Assembly (NCBI GenBank): GCA_946894095.1
Contig: OX335645.2
Coordinates: 19,305,001-19,369,000 of the forward strand
Source of the DNA: Incurvaria masculella
Lineage: Eukaryota; Arthropoda; Insecta; Lepidoptera; Incurvariidae
Reading direction: 5' to 3'
DNA length: 64,000 nucleotides
Shown here: positions 13,201-23,478 of the stretch, in pieces
How the letters are laid out: every line of letters starts with the position of its first letter
Numbering within the stretch: the stretch's first letter is position 1
Position numbers and translations under genes: made by a program
Notes under the pieces: generated by a model
Database searches by the model: none
Told to the model about the DNA's origin: nothing
What the model saw: the letters and a program-made list of their open reading frames with translations, nothing else

Positions 13201-15306
13201 ACGGGCCGCCTTGTGTACATGTTGGCACATGGCAGAGTGGGGAGGTGGCGAGCGCGGTATACGCTTGCGGCTGGCGGCGCGCGCGCGGTCGCGGTTGGCG
13301 CGAGACCGTGTGCCTGTGCGTGGCGCGCGCGCAGCGACCCTGCGCACTCACTGCGGGACACTTCTACCCCGTCACACTGGAGACTTTCACAACGGTCACG
13401 ATCACATAATAACATTTGAGAGTGGATTTTGCGTTCAAAACGAGACAATTTTGCTTTAAACGTCGATTAAGTTAGTAACAATACATGTAAATACACAATG
13501 TGGTTTTGATGCTGTCTCTGCAAGATTATAAGGGAGAAATTAACCGATGTTGATGTGTCTACGAGGATCCGGTGACGCGAGCAGCACCTCTGGAGCGGCT
13601 GAGTTTTTGCACCCCATTGCATTTTCGGTGCTCGCGCCAACCGATCCTCATAGACCCGAGAGACGGGGCGGCGGCATATATTTTACGTATGCTCTTTTCA
13701 TCCTGCAGTTAGAATTAATATAGTTATAGGAAAAAATAAATAAGCAAAGGGTCGATTGTCTTCTTTTTCGCTGTGATCTTTTATAATATAAATATTTCAA
13801 TTTTTTTTCCTCAATCCATAACGCCTAGATTGAAACATTCATAAATGAAGATGCATAAACGGAAGGTATCTTCATCTTCAGCTTCGGCGTGCCTGACTAC
13901 CCTCCTGCTGGTATGATGCCAAGATTTTGCACCTTATTTATACTCTTACGCCCCGATTATGGAAAGATTGGAGTGCCGAACGAAACTCATCTGTAAAGAG
14001 GTAGCCGTATCCACGTTTTAATGATAATATACTGACGGTAGCGCCTGTCAGTCACTTCATGTTCGTTACACTAAATGGAGTCCTGCAGTGTCGTTGGTTC
14101 TTGAGAGTGAGCGAATTCGTACGCGACCTGACTAGCTGGCGCTACCATGGCTACCCTGCAGCTATACGGATGAGTTTCAGTCGCCACTCCCGGCTTCCTT
14201 ACTCGATGTGCCATTTATTTACCAGGGCAGTTTCAGTACCAACGCAACGGGCTCGTATGCGACAGAGGATAACCATTTTTAGCTTATTTCCAATTCCGTG
14301 GATGGAGCATTGGTGGGCTGGATTGAAATGAGTGGTCAGTCTGAGTTCTCACCTAAATTGGCGTTTACGTAACTTCGAAGTTCCTTAAAAACGTCAAACT
14401 CCATACAAGTTTTTAGTAGATATTCTTTGGTTTTACTTTTTCAAGCTGTCAAAGTCAAACTCGGACTGCCGATTTGTATGCAAACGCGGAGTGGACGTAA
14501 ACGGCAACGTTGAGTAAGCTATCAAATCAATCTCGGACTCGCAAATGTTATATTCCGGGAGGTCACGACATTTTTGTCCACGATAAGGTAAATGGCTGAA
14601 TCTGGGTTCACATGTTAGAGACCAACCCTCTGATGCTAAATATGTCGGTCTGCCTGTGCCAAGTGGTTGCGTTGTCTAGATTGGCTATATAAAATAGATG
14701 TTAGTATGTACCTGCTGATAAATATACCGATTGTTTAGAAATATTGATACCTATTAATTATACAACAATAACCAGTCGGTTTTTTAATTAACTACTTAAA
14801 TATACCTAAAGTTCTGTCTGTAACCTAAATCGCCTATAACTACTAAATACGACCAAAGATTTGTTCAGTTTTGGTATTGCTAAGAAAGTATGTACTGCTA
14901 CTTTCATGCTTCGTTATTTGTAGCCCTTTACCTTATCATACTTATTTTTTGTCGCCATAATTACTTTTTCAGGCGCCTTATCTACGTAACGCAACCACTT
15001 GGCGCAGGCAGACCGACACCTTTAGCTTCAGAGAGTTGGTCTTTATCCTGTGAACTCAGTTTCAGCCATTTACGTTATCGTTACCATTTTTGTCGCGACC
15101 TCCTAGTCTATTAGTTCGCTTAACGCCCACTGCGCGCGCTCTTCAATTTCTCCTTACATTTGAAAACGCCAGTCGATCGGTTTGCCGTAAACGCCAATTT
15201 AGGTGAGAACTCAGACTGCCCACTCTGAATGCACATTATCTCATTACAGGTTCTCAGTACGGCGGGCTCTTACTTTACTCTTCTTACAACGATGATGGAA
15301 GATTAG
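7226..15306 (+). CDS. Insect odorant receptor, 7-TM, complete, 9 exons
   Basis: Exons: 7226-7504, 9004-9120, 9758-9936, 10250-10361, 11014-11141, 11243-11342, 12129-12233, 13236-13394, 15250-15306. Every junction phase agrees and the product is 411 aa, normal for the family. Seven hydrophobic segments fall near residues 44-65, 70-91, 133-158, 195-220, 282-305, 310-330 and 378-408. The C-terminus carries the odorant-receptor signature: S..V..AVY.C.W, then RAQRPCALTAGHFYPVTLETF, then VLSTAGSYFTLL. Such receptors act as odour-specific subunits with Orco in antennal neuron membranes. The donor after exon 8 is a weak GTCACG; if it were not used, translation would end four codons later (VTIT-stop). 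Introns hold a decayed copy of exon 3 (9541-9707), a TTAA-type MITE (about 8068-8615), SINE pieces and two or more inverted-repeat elements. AATAAA lies at 15413-15418. Ligand and orthologue are unknown. Confidence 0.9.
7750..7935 (-). repeat. Shared-tail SINE fragment, reverse
   Basis: Degenerate copy of the SINE tail seen at 28546 and 48976: 'aggtaccatgccaggaccct', 'cattgaactagattgaaaac', 'acccgggcggg'. It lies in intron 1 of the odorant receptor gene and no head is visible. Confidence 0.6.
8068..8615 (+). mobile_element. TTAA-type MITE, copy 1
   Basis: A 550-bp repeat that is the reverse complement of 19100-19646. The right end reads ...gggttgggccacc followed by TTAA (8616-8619). The left end is missing about eight terminal bases (starts accatcccgctcaac). 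TTAA target sites plus short terminal inverted repeats point to piggyBac-class mobilisation; no transposase is encoded. Inserted in intron 1 of the odorant receptor gene. Confidence 0.75.
8640..8805 (+). repeat. SINE fragment with shared tail
   Basis: Contains 'acgaatgcgagctgctccat', 'gataggtggtagggttaagg' and 'tggatgaaaagatggtcgaa', matching (forward) the body of the tRNA-headed SINE at 37750-38100 and the tails at 28546 and 54172. Both ends are decayed. Confidence 0.55.
9541..9707 (+). pseudogene. Decayed tandem duplicate of odorant receptor exon 3
   Basis: About 165 bases aligned with 9784-9950 (the functional exon 3 and its donor), lying roughly 240 bases upstream. It keeps 'gtgctgccgctggtgaacat' and 'ctgcgtaggcgcctgccc', and the downstream 'atcgttagtaa' donor context. 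It has a one-base deletion near 9552 and a two-base deletion near 9642 (ctctctaccc reduced to ctctaccc), and it lacks the first part of the exon and its acceptor. A chance acceptor (acgcag|g at 9556) would open a short frame ending in TAA. Best read as a dead exon copy. Confidence 0.7.
10430..10690. repeat. Dispersed repeat fragment in odorant receptor intron
   Basis: Contains 'ggtttcctcacgatgttttc', a phrase I associate with a widespread lepidopteran retroelement trail. 25440-25590 has a related-looking 'ggtttcctc..cg.atttcctt' followed by a tRNA-like box. No ends are defined. Confidence 0.3.
13557..13656. repeat. Short inverted-repeat (hairpin) element
   Basis: Left arm 'tctacgaggatccggtgacg' plus 'cgagcagcacc' pairs imperfectly with the right arm 'ggtgctcgcgccaaccgatc' plus 'ctcataga'. 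The arms are about 28 bp with a GC-rich loop. Probably a small MITE remnant in intron 8 of the odorant receptor gene. Confidence 0.5.
14037..14146. mobile_element. Small MITE, ends GGTAGCGCC / GGCGCTACC
   Basis: Terminal inverted repeat GGTAGCGCC...GGCGCTACC spans about 110 bp. The inner right arm 'gtgagcgaattcgtacgcga' then 'cctgacta' resembles 'gtgagcgaattcttaagcga' then 'actgactgg' at 45068, so both belong to one family. Located in intron 8 of the odorant receptor. Confidence 0.5.
14333..15226. mobile_element. MITE with about 40-bp terminal inverted repeats
   Basis: The left end 'cagtctgagttctcacctaa' then 'attggcgtttacg' is mirrored at the right end (cgtaaacgccaatttaggtg then agaactcagactg). 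The outermost bases are less perfect (agtgg / cccactctgaat). It is about 890 bp with no recognisable transposase. It fills most of the final odorant receptor intron and ends about 24 bases before the last exon. Confidence 0.7.
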
Positions 15307-17034
15307 TCAAAAAAAAAACAGCAGTTTGCAACAACACATCTTTATTTTTAAAATATAATATAAAATTTAAACATCACTGTACAAAACTATAAATTATAAT
15401 GTCTTACAATTAAATAAATGCCTCATAATACCGATTGTTTGTTCAGTAACGCTCGTCCCAGTTTGGTCAGTCATGTTCTGTGTGTCAGTTACGTGCACAG
15501 AAATTCCGATTTCTGTGGTTACGTGACAGGGAATTGGGCGGTTACCTCAATGAATTCTCTCTACCCGCGCCCCGGGGACAATATTGCCTAGACAGTTTTA
15601 GCTGCCGTATGGCTGCCGTCACTGGCGATGGCCCCGTGTGGACTGGTATCTCCAAGGTTGACTGTTGCTTGAATTAAAGCTGCATCCTGCGTAGTCGAGC
15701 GTCCTCATCAGGTCCTCTTCAAGTATTCTAGTCTGAAGAAAATATATTGTATTATAGAACTAGAACCAATGAACTGATTGGAGAAAGGAACTGTTATTTA
15801 TTGTCGCTTCGACTAGATTTAACACATTTTGACCATCTTTCGTACAATGCGGTAAGGGGACCTATTTATAGTTTTATATGTAAGTTCGGAACCATGTAGT
15901 AACCCGCATTATTATGAAGATGCACTAGTTATTGACTATTGTTTATTCGTCATCCCCTTAGTTCAGGTTCAGAGACTGTTCTTGGGTCTTGAACCGATTC
16001 TCAAGTCCTCATCTCTCATTCCACAAAAAGATTCTTGGGATTCTCCAATTCCCTCAGAATCCGTAAGAAAATAAAAGTCTGAAAATTGGCAAAAATATAG
16101 ATTCTTCACCTCCATGATGCAGCCACAGTCGTCGTTCGTCCTCCGAAAGAACACGAAAACAAAACGTACCTATCCGCAGGGCGAGCGGCGTGTTTCTGCG
16201 ATTGCTAGAATACCGTGACATGATATGACCTGTCAGTTTAATACATTATGGGCTGTCAAAACGCAGTGAAGTGAAGTGAGTGAAGATACTCCACTCTAAA
16301 TCGTTGCAACTTATTGGGTGCTCGCACTGCGGGGCCATATAGGGGAATTGTTCGGAAGTGAAAGGCTTTTACCTCGGGGCAGGAGCGTGGCGCGCTCTCG
16401 GAGCGCGCGGCGTCGCAGCCGCGGCAGGGCGCGCGCCGGCCGCGGTCGCTGCGGGTCGCGGGCGGCGCCGGCGGCGGAGAGGGGGAGAGGGTGGTCGTGC
16501 TGCGCCCGTCGCTGCTGCCGGCGCTGCTGTCGGCGCGTGCGTAACTATCCATGCCGCAGCGACTCTGGACAATACACTCCAGCTCTTAGCATAGCTTGGT
16601 TTGATCTGCAGGAATATTCTTTGAATTCCATGCTCATGCTCGTGCTTCCGGAACACGATATTTCGATTATTCTTTCCATCGAGAAAATCGCTTTGACAAC
16701 TGCTATAAACATTGAGGATTACAAATTACCTCAATAGCCATAAAATATGTTTTTTTGACTGAAAGACCTCTGGTGAAAACGGGCGCAAGTTAAATGGGAA
16801 AAAGTTAAGTCCGAAGGGAGAAGTATTTTAAAACTATTCTTCTAAATTATTCTAGCTACTTAAAAGTGTTCTACTCACTTAACTTCAACTTTGGAAAAAG
16901 TTTGGCGCGAACTGTAATTTCCGGATGGCCTCGGATTCAGCTCACATGATATCTTTATGTATGTATGAACCGTATCTCCGTAAACGCCACAGTAGGCATT
17001 GGCATTTGCAAGGAAAACGTATGTGGGTCAAAGT
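15307..17034. other. Between odorant receptor and coiled-coil gene
   Basis: Holds the odorant receptor 3' UTR with AATAAA at 15413-15418, then unique sequence, then a very GC-rich block at 16370-16560 (see separate entry). A 20-base phrase 'gagaaaatcgctttgacaac' at about 16681 recurs inverted near 38662. Nothing else recognised. Confidence 0.4.
16383..16544 (+). CDS. Candidate orphan GC-rich terminal exon
   Basis: After a plausible acceptor (cttttacctcggggcag) a 53-codon frame runs to TAA at 16542-16544, reading as Arg/Ala/Gly-rich sequence that ends ERVVVLRPSLLPALLSARA. It has the high GC of real exons in this window (compare 1833-2015 and 46173-46430). However, all frames of both strands are open here because of base composition, and no partner exon was found. 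It could be the last exon of an undetected gene, a non-coding CpG-rich element, or chance. Confidence 0.2.
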   Translation, partial: ERGALSERAASQPRQGARRPRSLRVAGGAGGGEGERVVVLRPSLLPALLSARA

Positions 17035-20000
17035 CTAATGTGTTACAGTGATGGGGCAAACACGTATTTGAGAGGCTACCCTTTCAAAAGAGTTCCGGAA
17101 CGTGCACTGGGAGCGTGTGACGCAGGGCTCGCGGCTGAGGTCGGTGCGTTCCCCCTCCAGCACGGCCAGACGCAGCTGCGTGGCCCTCAGTCGCCGGTGG
17201 AGCTCCTTGATCATCCGCTGCTGGTTCCTATGACAGGTCAGAATACTTCCTGTAGGTTAGGACACTCTGCGCTGAACTATTTTTATGTCCCTAGTGAGCA
17301 TAGACGTAATGAATGGAGAATGCCCATTGCCCCACACATTTTGGGCCCCTGAAAATTTTAGTGTCTATCTTCCAAACCAGTGTTATAATTTAGAAAATAA
17401 TATACCTATTTTTTCGAGTTATGAATTTTGAACACTAAATTCATTGCCATTTTAAAGTTAGTGAAAAATGCGGTTTTGAGGTTATTAATGTTTTAGAGAC
17501 ACCAGAGAGCTCGTCGTAGATCAAAATGATCCAGTCCAAACGCAATAAAAATGGACAGAGTTGAATGTTTCTTTGATATTTCATAAGCAAAAATCCATCA
17601 CATTGGTCCTAGGGATACATTTACATACGTATTTAAACCTTTTTCTCTTCCTTGCCCGACGGTATGGAGCAGGCTACCCAAACACGTCTTGTGACAACGG
17701 AAGTACTAAGCTATGTTCTTTCATATTGTTAGTAGGAAAATAAGTAATTGTGAATGATTCCTTTTAATTATTAAACGAGTAACCGGCCGTGAAAAATGGG
17801 GATTCAGATAGTTAAAAATATGTTTAAATAATAAATATAAAATATCGCATATGTGTCAATAAAAGACACGAATGATTACTAACTGCTCCTCACACGCGCG
17901 GTAAGCCGTCAAACTAAATATTGTAGTTATGTCCCGCGTAAGTTTTAAAATATTAAGATTACTAAGAGGCTTGGATTTGGGCATTCTCCTTTGATGTGTC
18001 TGATAGTTTTGCATAAAATGGCGATATGATGCTCGTTCCAACCAACATAATCATCCCAACGACTGATTCCCGCCACGTTTCCCGCCTTCCGCGCCTGGGT
18101 GTGGCCACCACAAAATATGGCCAAATAATTTAATATGCTCCACGCAATGCACAACGCGCAACACTCGTTCTGCTCCTGCGACGACTGGGCGCGTTTGCCT
18201 GCAGTCAAGATATTCTATATACTATGCCTGCAATGTAACATACCGGTGTTCGTGGCGCATGCGCTCCATCCAGTGGCGCACGCCGCTCACGACGTGACGG
18301 GACTCGGAGCACAGCTCGGCACCACGCGACGTCGCCTCCGCCAGTTCGCTCTCCAGCCATGCTGCTGATTGAGACTTATTTCTGTTCAGAAACCACGAGA
18401 CCGACGCATACATTTCTCTTCATTTTCGTCGTATTTCAAAGATTACCATAGAAACTCACAAAAAGTGCGCTCCCATAAAGTAGACATTTCTATGATATAA
18501 ATTGAAAGACCAGTTTTCAAGTCAGGCAGCTTTTGCTCTTTTCCCTGCTCTAGGCTGGCAAGCATAATACACTCAAATTGTATTCTCTATGCACGTTTTA
18601 TAAGTTAATGAACCTAAAACTGCAGTGCAGATCGTCGTAGGCGGCGCGCGCAGCCGCCAGCTGTGCCTCTAGTTCGTGCGCGCGCCGCACGCTCGCCGCG
18701 AGCTGCGTGCGACCCGCCTCTGTCGCCTCCTCCGCCATCTCCGACGACGCCTGCTTCTCTTGCGCCTGCGCGGCTGACCCACACCGCAGCATCGAGCTCT
18801 GAAATGAACAGTACACTTGTCAGCCTCTCGGTAGCCCAGTAGTGACACCTCGGCGATATTATCAAGTTTAAACAACCCCGCGCACGGGTGGGTACTGGAT
18901 GGGTGACCGTTCGACTGTTGAGGATCCGTTTCTTACTAAGTAGATGGTAAAATTAATCCCGCCCGAATTTTATTATCCACCTCAAGGATTTTATTGGAAA
19001 AAATATTACAACAACTGCGATTTTATTTTCTGCATGGATATTCTATTAAATTACAAAACATTTATCGCTACGTTACATAAAAATACATGCATGCTTTAAG
19101 GTGGCCCAACCCGGCGGGCCTAACTCATTCGCGGGCACGGTACAAAACCGTGCTGTTGCGCTCTGGGAACTTTTCTGTTTCAAAGAATAAGACAGGCTCC
19201 GTGATGAGGAAGATGCAACATGTCCACAAAAAAGACAATGTGCTTAGTGTATAATTTGGTAAGATTTACGAAAATTTTAATTTCAAAACGACTTATAGCT
19301 AAAAGTAAACCACGACCGCTGTAGTATAAAATCAAACAAAAACCAAATAGATTATAAATCTTAATTAAATAAGCTATGTCTGATGACTAATCTTTTTATT
19401 TTAAAATGTTCTTACTTTATCATTGCGTAATCCACCTCCAAAGTTATTGTATAAAACGCGCGAAAAATGCGAACTTTCGGACCTTATAACTTAGAAACCA
19501 AACACAATTTTACAATGCCAATGGTCATCAGACATCTAGTTCGATCAAATAAAGCTATTTTGAGCAACATTTTGGATCTCTGACAAGAAATATGGGCGTG
19601 ATCTTCTTTCCCCTTTTGTATGGGGAGATGAGCGGGATGGGCCACCTTAACCCACGGCAGTGCACTTACTTCCTGCAATTGAACCTGTGCGGATTTTAGC
19701 TCTGCCCTTAAAGTGTTGATGGTACCCTCGTGGGATTGACAAAGAACCCGCAACCGGTCCAAATCTGTCGCCTTGCATTTTATTACATCTGCAAAAGTAA
19801 ATTTAAAACACTGTAACGTGCAATACTAGTAGTCAATATGTGAAGACTTTCTCAATGTTCCGACATTGAGCTCATAATTCAAAGAGGCTACTGCGGAGGA
19901 AACACGTTAGCATTCTAGGAATTTGAATTGGATTGAACGCGTGGGCCCACAGAGGAGATCTGAGCGCGGCTTTACTTGGATAAAAAGGTTTGGGTCATGT

Positions 20001-23000
20001 GTGTGGAACACATGCACTGACTACACTTCATCTGTCTGTCACCGTTTCACGACGAAGGCTATCTGATCTAACGTATTGGGTTGGCGACTATCTTTAAAAT
20101 GCAACTTACTCTTGCAGTTCTTTATCTTTCCTCTGAGGCTTTCGACAGATCTGGAAGCATTTCCAAGTTCCTGAGTCGTCTCTTCCAATCGTTGTCCACT
20201 CTCACGCGTGCTCTGTTCCAGGTCTTTCAGTTCCACCCTAAGCCTAGATATCTGCTCCTTTTCTCGTAGCAGCTCTTCCTTGTTTCGCAGAAGGCCCTCC
20301 CTCTCGCGCATCAAGTCGTCCATCTCTCGTCGCTGATCACACCGGTCGCGCACGAGCGTCTCTCTCTCGCGCAGCCACTCGTCTTTTTCTCTGGACAGCT
20401 TTTCAAATTGTCTTTGTAACTCCTCTTTGCTGCGCTCCGATTCACGAATTGCATAAGTTAATACCTCCAACTGTACAAACAATATCATTGATAAAAGAAA
20501 ATCATCAAGATGAGACCTGCTAATGTATTTTTACCTCACCTCACTTTACTTTTAGCATAAACGATTTTGGAAATACTATTAATGCGTCAATATTGTCTAT
20601 ATTGATTTGATAAAATTATAAATTAGCAAAGGGATTTTTTCAATGCCTTCTCTGGAGTAAAATATTAGTAATTATGTATTACGTCCAAAGAACTCCTAAA
20701 ATATCCCAAATAACCAAAACATTCCTTGCTTTGACTAAACTGCTCTTACCTTTGATAAACTTTCCCTGTTTTTCGTAATATATTGATATATTGTTGCATT
20801 TTCTATGCAATAAACGAAAGAGATTTTTGGTTAGGAGATCTTGAATTCGATGTTTTAAATCTATTAATAGGGTCTAAAAAGAGTAAAAAATCAGTTAATT
20901 TAAAACTGTAAGCGCGACGAATATCTCTTCCAATCCTACATTATCTACGATAGCTAAATCCTTAAAACTAAAGTAGGTATGTAATTTAGAATTTGAAATC
21001 CATATAACCTGGTTGTTGCTTGCATTTAACTGTTCGATTTCTCTTTTTAATATTTTATTTTCTTCAAGAAGCCCACACGAACAGTCAGTCTGAAAATAGT
21101 TTTTGTATTAATATTTGTAGTCCTCCTTTGATTTATACAACCCGCCAGTTCTTCCGATATCGATAACTCCGAAGACCTTTTGCAAAATACAAGCACACCA
21201 TTAAATTTCTAGAGAATAGAGCGAATGTGGAGCGAATCATGCAAATAGTGCGTCTATTCTGGAAACGATAAATTTTATCCGTATGTTACATTGATAGTAA
21301 TTATATCCAGAATTCATCCACAGGTGCCACAAATAAAATTCATTTTCATGCACATGCATGTAGTGACCACTGACAACGACCTACATTAAGAATGTCTTTC
21401 AGCTGCAATAGTTGTTCGGTGATTTCGTTTAACTCCAATGAAATCTCATTCGGCAAGGATTCCTCGCTCCTTTCCCACATCCCCTGCACCAAATTAAACA
21501 AACCTTTTAATAAATCATTTTATTTTAAGGTAAACAAATAAACAAAAAAAATAAGGTGTTCAATTCAAACACTTCCTAGGATTTCGAAGAGATAAAAGAT
21601 GTTATTTTTGTCATAAATGCAATTCGACAAGATGATTGTTTTCATGCAAATATATGAATAGTAATTTAAATATATTGATTTATATTTGATTAAAATATTA
21701 GAACATGCGCTCATGCTTCACTTCAGATCTAAAACAATTTACCGAATCGTTGTTGGTATTGTTAAGCACATTTGCTATTTCAGACTTCAAACTGTCCAGT
21801 TCCTCTGCGATATCCTGAAATGTAAATAGTCAAGTGAACATTCCACACAATTCATTATTTACATTCTAATATTATTTAACTAATATTATTTGGTGTTTAA
21901 AACACCAAATACCAAATATAATTAAACTTAATTCAAATTAACTTTAATTTAAAACTGCACGAATTTTTGGACTGCGACTGACCTGGCACTTGTCCAGGTC
22001 CCATTTCTGGGACACGACGATGTTATTTAGCCGGCAGATTTCATCACATTTTTCCGTGTTGGTGTGGCGAACTTCCAGGAAGGAATTCCTCAGGATTTCG
22101 ATCGTTTCCTCTTGTCTGGCTGACTAACATTTTGGTTAGTTCGAGAAGCTGATTTGTAAGGCGAAAAGCAATCAAATACCTACAGACAAATATTAATGAA
22201 AACCACTCACCTCATAGAAGCAGTCGCGGTATAATTTCTCGATAACAGACAGATTATTTTTTAAATGTTTTACCGTTATCTCATTATCTTTTTTAATCTA
22301 AAAGTAGGTAATTATATGTATTTTAGTTTGAAACAATAATTTGCGAACCCGCAAATAAAAAAAAATACCAATACATTCGAAAATCACTTACTTGAGGCTT
22401 TGAAATCAATGTATTTTTTATTTCTAGATCACGCTGAAGAAATTTTGTCTGAAAAGAAAATACTAGGCATTTAATATCGAATTTTATTACAGACCAGCTT
22501 TGGCTAGATTATAACATGTGGACTTACTTCATTGATTTTCTTGTCTAATTCTGCTTGCAATTCTGCATTTCGTAAATTTAATTTTGATATTCGCATTTCA
22601 GCCATTTGCAGACTTTCTTCTTGAATCTTGCACATCTCATCTTTGTCGTTTAGCTATGAAGATAAAAAAGGAAGGAAATCATTCATTGTCACTACGTCTT
22701 TCAAGTCACGAATTCTTTGATCCGGCAATTCGGTCGATGGTTCAATATGATTTGCAATACATTGTAACAACTTTCGGGAACAACGAATAAAGGAAATAAC
22801 CGAAAATTACTTACAATTTGCATTGTCGACAGCAATTTATTTCGATAATAGTTGATTTGATCTTCCAATGAACACCCATTCGGCGAGTATTCTGTAGAAA
22901 GTTGCAAGCTGTCCTAAAATAAGAACACCGATTAAAATGAATGTAATTTCTGCACTGCTTTAACATCACTGTACGTTCCGGTCAAACTATTTACTTTAGT

Positions 23001-23057
23001 CAGTTCGCTGGAAGCGTCCGAGTCCATACACATCATTACACTTGAACTACTGACCAT
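17035..23057 (-). CDS. Large coiled-coil protein, 14 exons, short form
   Basis: Exons, in transcript order: 22995-23057, 22815-22913, 22528-22653, 22392-22448, 22211-22297, 21983-22123, 21743-21814, 21385-21483, 21009-21089, 20110-20470, 19670-19788, 18614-18798, 18244-18381, 17035-17227. All phases join, giving 606 aa from MVSSSSVMMCMDSDASSELT to ...CPITVTH-stop. The product is almost wholly helical with heptad-like Leu/Ile spacing. Residues about 276-395 are a strongly charged, Glu/Arg-rich coiled coil (RERETLVRDRCDQRREMDDL). The last 170 residues (exons 12-14) are GC-rich and Arg/Ala/Glu-rich. An in-frame TGA lies two codons before the start ATG, so this exon is a true 5' end. Donors of exon 9 (GTTATA) and exon 12 (GTTCAT) are atypical. 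No catalytic domain is visible. A structural or scaffold role such as centrosome or cytoskeleton is only a guess. Confidence 0.8.
17315..17991 (+). mobile_element. Family C MITE (GGAGAATGCCCA ends), copy 1
   Basis: Starts ggagaatgcccattgcccca and ends tttgggcattctcctt, so the ends form a short inverted repeat. The body (gagacaccagagagctc, acgagtaaccggccgtgaaa, gtcaataaaagacacgaatg) matches 54870-55472 forward and 47289-47873 in reverse. This copy carries about 80 bases of extra sequence before its 3' end. It lies in the last intron of the coiled-coil gene. Confidence 0.7.
18886..18950 (+). repeat. 5S-rRNA-like SINE head fragment
   Basis: 'gtactggatgggtgaccgtt' matches the C-box end of 5S rRNA and the head of the SINEs at 28546-28934 and 48976-49338. 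It is too short to define ends. Confidence 0.4.
19100..19646 (-). mobile_element. TTAA-type MITE, complete copy
   Basis: 547-bp element flanked on both sides by TTAA (19096-19099 and 19647-19650). Inverted terminal repeat GGTGGCCCAACCCGGC at one end, GCGGGATGGGCCACC at the other. The TTAA duplication and end structure fit piggyBac-class non-autonomous elements; there is no coding capacity. It is reverse to the copy at 8068-8615. It lies 20 bases beyond the 5' splice site of exon 11 of the coiled-coil gene. Confidence 0.85.
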
Positions 23058-23478
23058 GTTTCAAGCCTAGGAAGCAACATTACAAGTCAATAAACACGGG
23101 TCGGCCGAAGCGCCTGCATGCGGTTCGTCGACCGACACACTGACTGCGGCGCGCCCAAGAGCTGACAGTTTGTATGCATTTCGATTATTTTTAGCAGCAC
23201 GGAAATAGGCCAAATTTATAGCGTTAAGGAAGTGGGTGCCTAATGGATCTACCGTTGACGTGCTCCAGTTGCACTCCTTTGATTTTATTCTGGGACATCC
23301 TGCGGTTCGGTTATTTTACGACGAGACGGAGACATTAGGTGACGTTTCAAAACGACGAACTCTCGTCGATACGCTCCGAAGCACGCCGCCTTCTCCAGGT
23401 TAATTTGCACGTTATTTAACATTGTTGTGGTTGTGGACAGTTTTAAAAATATCACAATCGTCATTAATAGGTACTCAC

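Noticed and set aside
13141..13459. Several overlapping frames around 13.1-13.45 kb on both strands
   Set aside because: Only one frame carries the odorant-receptor C-terminal signature with matching phase; the rest are GC-driven shadows.
19856..19930. A second LINE C-terminus like 2140-2259
   Set aside because: Shares only a short phrase (attcaaagagg) and is too decayed to delimit.
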